DNA of 6,771 nucleotides from Prevotellaceae bacterium (GTDB taxonomy: Bacteria; Bacteroidota; Bacteroidia; Bacteroidales; UBA932), in contig JAIRKV010000121.1 of NCBI GenBank assembly GCA_031259935.1, positions 1 to 6,771 of the forward strand, written 5' to 3'. Positions 6,517 to 6,771 of the stretch are shown here, piece by piece. The notes beneath the pieces are model-generated. The model did not search any database. It had not been told where the DNA came from and saw only the letters and a list, made by a program, of their open reading frames with translations. A program made the translations under genes and the position numbers. Every line of letters starts with the position of its first letter. Position 1 is the first letter of the stretch.

Positions 6517-6547
6517 TTTGGTAATTAAAAAAAAGGTATTACCTTTG
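6517..6547 (+). promoter_or_regulatory. Strong Bacteroidota promoter, probably for an rRNA operon
   Basis: TTTG (6517-6520) and TACCTTTG (6540-6547), separated by exactly 19 bases, form a near-consensus -33/-7 promoter, the best in the window. It is preceded by long A-tracts and followed by CAGCCC and T5, a pattern I associate with Bacteroidales rRNA promoters. A third A-tract of 8 (6527-6534) lies in the spacer. The 9-base near-palindrome GGTATTACC (6535-6543) overlaps the -7 element. Transcription should begin about 5-8 bases past 6547. Confidence 0.8.
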
Positions 6548-6552
6548 CAGCC

Positions 6553-6771
6553 CTTTTTGAGACGAAAATCGGCGGTCGCCATTATTTTATAGATAATAAC
6601 GTTATAAAAAAACTGGTTGATTAACGAATCAGGATTAAAAGAGGGAAAGAATAAAAAAGGTCTTTGAAAAATATGTAACAAAGAAAACTTGAAGCATCAA
6701 GAAACGAGTAAAGCGTCAAAATCCTTAAAAAAGAGGAAAGAAGAGAGACAGTTGGGACAGACGACAATATA
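6553..6771 (+). other. Probable pre-16S rRNA leader (rRNA gene lies beyond the right edge)
   Basis: The 219 bases downstream of the strong promoter contain no protein gene and have the A/G-rich, hairpin-dotted character of a Bacteroidota rRNA leader, unlike the codon-biased genes to the left. Visible pieces are a 10-base palindrome ATAACGTTAT (6596-6605), a hairpin TTGATT-AACG-AATCAG (6617-6632, outer pair G-U), the boxA-like GGTCTTTGAAA (6659-6669), and a hairpin CTTGA-AGCA-TCAAG (6688-6701). The final bases, GACAATATA, resemble the run-up to a 16S 5' end, but no 16S sequence is present in the window. The identity is therefore inferred; the alternative is a leader for another highly expressed gene. 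Confidence 0.7.
6659..6669 (+). promoter_or_regulatory. boxA-like antitermination element in the rRNA leader
   Basis: GGTCTTTGAAA resembles the boxA consensus (GCTCTTTAACA in E. coli) and the TTCTTTGA motif recalled from Bacteroides pre-16S leaders. boxA RNA is bound by NusB/NusE to keep polymerase processive through rRNA genes. TCTTTG (6661-6666) can also pair with CAAAGA (6679-6684), placing the element in a hairpin. Confidence 0.55.

Noticed and set aside
6451..6681. 76-residue minus-strand frame at the right end
   Set aside because: The translation is dominated by Phe, Ile, Leu and Lys because it reads A-tracts backwards, and it covers the rRNA promoter and boxA-like site.

Overview
The window looks like a chromosomal housekeeping segment of a low-GC member of the Bacteroidota, most likely Bacteroidales-like. 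Three things point there: promoter -7 elements of the TAnnTTTG type upstream of several genes; translation starts with A/T-rich leaders and no clear Shine-Dalgarno; and the gene families themselves (a WbqC-family protein, a 'Gate' nucleoside-recognition membrane protein and a small lipoprotein, all in their Bacteroidota-like forms). All seven genes lie on the + strand, and so does an apparent ribosomal RNA promoter and leader at the right end.

Layout, left to right. Positions 1-132 hold no gene I can support. A promoter-like site at 133-140 precedes a small lipoprotein of unknown function (164-529), closed by a good intrinsic terminator (551-584). A second promoter-like site (633-640) precedes a uridine phosphorylase (673-1548) and a GatB/YqeY-domain protein (1610-2056), which are probably co-transcribed. 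A possible promoter at 2066-2073 precedes a PatB/MalY-type PLP beta-C-S lyase (2118-3299), whose stop codon directly abuts the ATG of a WbqC-family protein (3300-3950). A possible promoter at 3979-3986 precedes an AgcS-type sodium:amino-acid symporter (start corrected to 4008, end 5378). Twenty-one bases later comes a two-domain Gate membrane protein (start corrected to 5400, end 6347), which looks like the second gene of that operon.

From 6348 to the right edge there is no protein gene. The stretch carries A-tracts, a near-perfect Bacteroidota promoter (TTTG, 19 bases, TACCTTTG; 6517-6547) and a structured A/G-rich leader with a boxA-like TCTTTGA. I read this as the start of an rRNA operon whose 16S gene should begin just beyond the window.

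The genes touch nucleoside salvage (uridine phosphorylase), sulfur amino-acid breakdown (PatB/MalY) and small-solute transport (AgcS, Gate protein), but nothing ties them into a single pathway. I see no mobile element, CRISPR array, defence cassette or clearly new system. The most interesting points are two unusual residues in conserved AgcS motifs, the internal duplication in the Gate protein, and the rRNA control region at the right edge.
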